A DNA stretch of 55,190 nt from contig NZ_LGHT01000020.1 of the NCBI RefSeq assembly GCF_001202035.1, forward strand, positions 1-55,190, written 5' to 3'. This document shows, one piece after another, positions 53,752 to 55,190 of this stretch (position 1 is its first letter; each line of letters opens with the position of its first letter). The position numbers were made by a program, and so were the translations under genes. Under the pieces are notes generated by a model. The model searched no databases and had not been told where the DNA came from. It saw nothing but the letters and a program-made list of their open reading frames with translations. The stretch is from Pseudorhodobacter wandonensis. Its GTDB lineage: Bacteria; Pseudomonadota; Alphaproteobacteria; Rhodobacterales; Rhodobacteraceae.

Positions 53752-53790
53752 CCCTCTCATCGATACTTTGTATCGATTGCCGGGCAATGG
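53752..53790 (+). repeat. Miniature hairpin insertion element, copy D (in tnpC, in frame)
   Basis: These 39 extra bases begin CCCTCTC, have the perfect stem ATCGATA-CTTTG-TATCGAT, and end TTGCCGGGCAATGG. They interrupt the conserved MDNN...ERTIRPIALNRKNA block without shifting the frame. As an in-frame insertion into a coding region they resemble Rickettsia palindromic elements in behaviour. Confidence 0.75.
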
Positions 53791-54186
53791 TGCGAACGCA
53801 CGATCCGGCCTATCGCTTTGAACCGCAAAAATGCACTCTTCGCTGGTCATGATGCCGGTGCCGCAAACTGGGGCGTCATCGCGTCCTTGATCGAGATCTG
53901 TAAATTGAACGATCTCGATCCGCATGCCTATCTGGCAAACACGCTCACAGCCATCGTCGAAGGCCAAAAACAAAGCCAGATTAACGATCTGCTACCGTGG
54001 AACTACGTCAAATAGGTGGGATCAGCGCACCGGTTACAAGACAGTGTTGGTTGCGGGAGCTCGATTTCAGAAATACTTGCCGTTGTATGACGTCCGTAAT
54101 TAGCAGAGATCAACTTCCCGTATCATATTGAAATTAATCACTTTAAAAATAAATTTGTAAGAACGTGCATCAGCACAAAGGGCGGG

Positions 54187-54345
54187 TTGCCGGGCAACGA
54201 TTGGCGGCGCCCCTGAATTTCGTGTTTGCGCCTGCCCTTCACCATCGCCCAAGAACTTTATCCCAGTGCTGTCGATCAGGGGCTTCAGCCGGCCGATAAA
54301 GGTGCTTTCGCGCCATCTTGTCGCCCTGCTTCGAGATGCGTCCAT
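54187..54345 (-). pseudogene. IS5-family transposase fragment
   Basis: On the minus strand LKPLIDSTGIKFLGDGEGQA matches the catalytic-Asp block of IS5-group transposases (canonical LLIDSTGIKFLGDGEWQARK). It is followed after a frame change by QGRRQ. The homology stops at 54199, exactly where TTGCCGGGCAACG, the end signature of the hairpin elements, begins. Upstream it is fused directly to an IS110-like fragment. Confidence 0.7.
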
Positions 54346-54420
54346 TTCTGCTGGTGTCGCCGGACTCGTGTCGTCTTGGCGTCAGCCCGAGATATGCGCC
54401 CGCACCTGATGACCTTTTGA
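54302..54420 (-). pseudogene. IS110-family transposase fragment
   Basis: The minus-strand frame GAYLGLTPRRHESGDTSRNG followed by RISKQGDKMAR matches the C-terminal Transposase_20 block of IS110-type transposases (canonical GLTPRRYQSGE...GRISKCGD). Only about 38 residues remain. It runs directly into the IS5-type fragment, so the two elements recombined or were deleted together. Confidence 0.7.
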
Positions 54421-54439
54421 AGCGTGATGCGTCATCGAA

Positions 54440-55190
54440 GTAAGCGGTCGCTGGGCAGCACGTTCAACTCAGCTTGACGGCCTGAAGTTCCATGGCAGCA
54501 GATCGTCGATGCGGCTTTGAGGATGGCCATTGGCGATCGCGGTCAGGGTTGCCTTCAAGTAGGCGAAGGGCTCGATGCCATTGATCTTGCAGGTTTCGAT
54601 CAGGGAGGCGATGCGGCCCCAGGCGATTCCGCCTTCGTCATGGCCCGCGAAGAGTGCGTTTTTACGATTGAGGGCGATGGGGCGGATCAGGTTTTCAACC
54701 CTGTTGGAGTCGATCTCGACGCGGCCGTCGGTCAGGAATGTTTGCAACCCGTCCCAATGGTTATGGATGTAGGTCAGCTTTTCGCCCAGCCGGGATTTGG
54801 CGGAGATCTTGCGGCGTTGTGCCTGCAGCCAGTCACCGAAGGCCGCCACCAATGGCGCAGCTCGGGATTGTCGGGCAGAGAGACGCTGACCGGGCGAGAT
54901 GCCACGGATGTCGGCCTCGACGGCGTAGAACTCGGCGATGCGACGCAGACCTTCGGCCGCGATCTCTGATCCGTCGCGGTCAAATACTTCCTTGAGCTTA
55001 CGCCGCGCATGCGCCCAGCAAGGCGCCACCCGAATGGGCACGCCGCCCTTGCGCGAGGGTTTGGTCAGCCGATTGTAGCCAGTATAGCCGTCGATTTGCA
55101 GGATGCCATTGAAGCCTGTGAGGAAATTTTCGGCATTCTCCCCCGCCCGACCGGGGGCGTAAAAGTAGACTACGCCAGGCGGGTCATCGC
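54440..55190 (-). mobile_element. Second IS66-family element, partial (continues beyond right edge)
   Basis: GTAAGCGGTCGCTGGGCAGC at 54440 is an IS66-type terminal repeat and marks one end. The tnpC gene reads from beyond the window towards it. This copy is a different IS66 subtype from the 51493-54031 element, judged by both end sequence and TnpC sequence. Confidence 0.8.
54469..55190 (-). CDS. tnpC: IS66 TnpC transposase, C-terminal 239 residues (5' part outside window)
   Basis: This is an open frame from the right edge to TGA at 54469. It has VVYFYAPGRAGENAENFLTG, the catalytic block ILQIDGYTGYNRLTKPSRKG, CWAHARRKLKEVFDRDG and VEIDSNRVENLIRPIALNRK with KNALFAGHDEGG. It ends ...IDDLLPWNFRPSS. 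Unlike the other TnpC it has no insertion at the VEIDSN/VENLIRP site, giving a direct intact comparison for copy D. No lesion is visible in the part seen. Confidence 0.92.
   Translation of the reverse strand, partial: DDPPGVVYFYAPGRAGENAENFLTGFNGILQIDGYTGYNRLTKPSRKGGVPIRVAPCWAHARRKLKEVFDRDGSEIAAEGLRRIAEFYAVEADIRGISPGQRLSARQSRAAPLVAAFGDWLQAQRRKISAKSRLGEKLTYIHNHWDGLQTFLTDGRVEIDSNRVENLIRPIALNRKNALFAGHDEGGIAWGRIASLIETCKINGIEPFAYLKATLTAIANGHPQSRIDDLLPWNFRPSS

Larger units (their letters stand above)
52409..54015 (+). pseudogene. tnpC: IS66 TnpC transposase with stop and two hairpin insertions
   Basis: The DDE transposase of IS66 starts at 52409 (MSKLADLPDDVETLKALLVA) with a leucine-zipper-like segment, and its zinc-finger region reads TCGCGAERH and RRPKYAC. 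A TGA at 52865-52867 replaces Arg, after which the same frame continues (GMPTDATVAHVLVSKYADHL). At 53135 a 41-base insertion shifts the frame between TKLFM and DETRAPVLD. The catalytic region (GILQVDGYAGYNRLL, YCWAHARRKLHE) then reads to TAG 54013. At 53752 a 39-base insertion adds 13 codons in frame between MDNNT and ERTIRPIALNRK. Confidence 0.88.
51493..54031 (+). mobile_element. IS66-family insertion sequence, about 2.54 kb, inactive
   Basis: This element holds tnpA, tnpB and tnpC in standard order. Its ends are imperfect inverted repeats GGTGCGCCCAGCCCACC (51493-51509) and GGTGGGATCAGCGCACC (54015-54031), 13 of 17 positions matching. Length is normal for IS66. tnpB and tnpC contain three small hairpin insertions plus one stop. 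Clean 8-bp target repeats are not seen. The IS lies at the 3' end of the sdhB pseudogene. Confidence 0.85.

Noticed and set aside
52078-53790. Hairpin insertions as integron attC sites
   Set aside because: They are too short, lack the GTTRRRY core pairing, and lie inside reading frames of transposases rather than between cassettes.
1-55190. CRISPR array
   Set aside because: No regularly spaced direct repeats were seen; repeated motifs are RTX calcium-binding codons or IS ends.

Overview
The window looks like a chromosomal (or large replicon) segment of a marine alphaproteobacterium of the Rhodobacterales/Roseobacter group. This is inferred from an inositol operon with an IolC-DUF2090 fusion, a ccoNOQP cbb3 oxidase cluster, a Rieske/desaturase-type mocDE pair, an RTX animal-type haem peroxidase with its own type I exporter, and a very high load of decaying insertion sequences (IS21, IS6, IS66, IS5 and IS110 types). 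No tRNA, rRNA or CRISPR array is visible.

Layout. 1-2852 is an insertion-sequence graveyard: the 5' part of an IS21-type istA running off the left edge, a pcaB gene whose 5' end was removed by that IS, and two broken IS6-type transposases. 2901-15477 (minus strand) is a complete myo-inositol uptake and catabolism locus in transcription order: LacI regulator, IolI-like isomerase, periplasmic sugar-binding protein, permease, ATPase, SDR dehydrogenase, IolG, IolC-DUF2090, IolD, IolE, a small membrane protein and IolB. 15593-17861 holds a second LacI regulator divergent from a PhyH-type dioxygenase. 17960-23116 is a second catabolic block: a LacI regulator closely similar to the first one faces a minus-strand operon of a desaturase-fold oxygenase (MocD-like), a Rieske ferredoxin (MocE), a ferredoxin reductase (MocF-like), a PanB-like hydroxymethyltransferase and a decayed purU. 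This resembles the rhizopine O-demethylation system of rhizobia placed next to inositol catabolism, so I propose that the region degrades O-methylated inositols as well as inositol, with the one-carbon unit passed to folate chemistry.

23174-25546 contains a tyrosine integrase and an IS6 element. 25948-40104 encodes a 3060-residue RTX haem peroxidase (MopA-like, a type linked to Mn(II) oxidation), a type I secretion ATPase, a membrane-anchored RTX protein broken by a frameshift, and the membrane fusion protein. 41142-43172 is a convergent LuxR-type response regulator and histidine kinase pair. 43757-50609 holds a truncated haemoglobin, an NsrR-like Rrf2 regulator, ccoNOQP, ccoS and small accessory genes. 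50640-55190 holds an sdhB pseudogene ended by an IS66 element, chimeric IS5/IS110 debris and a second, partial IS66.

The most unusual structure is a family of 39-44 nt hairpin-forming insertions. Four copies were found (25157-25200, 52078-52120, 53135-53175, 53752-53790), with a possible fifth remnant at 54187-54199. All sit inside transposase genes, in both orientations. They share conserved ends (CCCTC ... TGCYGGGYARYR), but their inner stems differ in sequence while still pairing. This suggests an undescribed miniature mobile or palindromic element.
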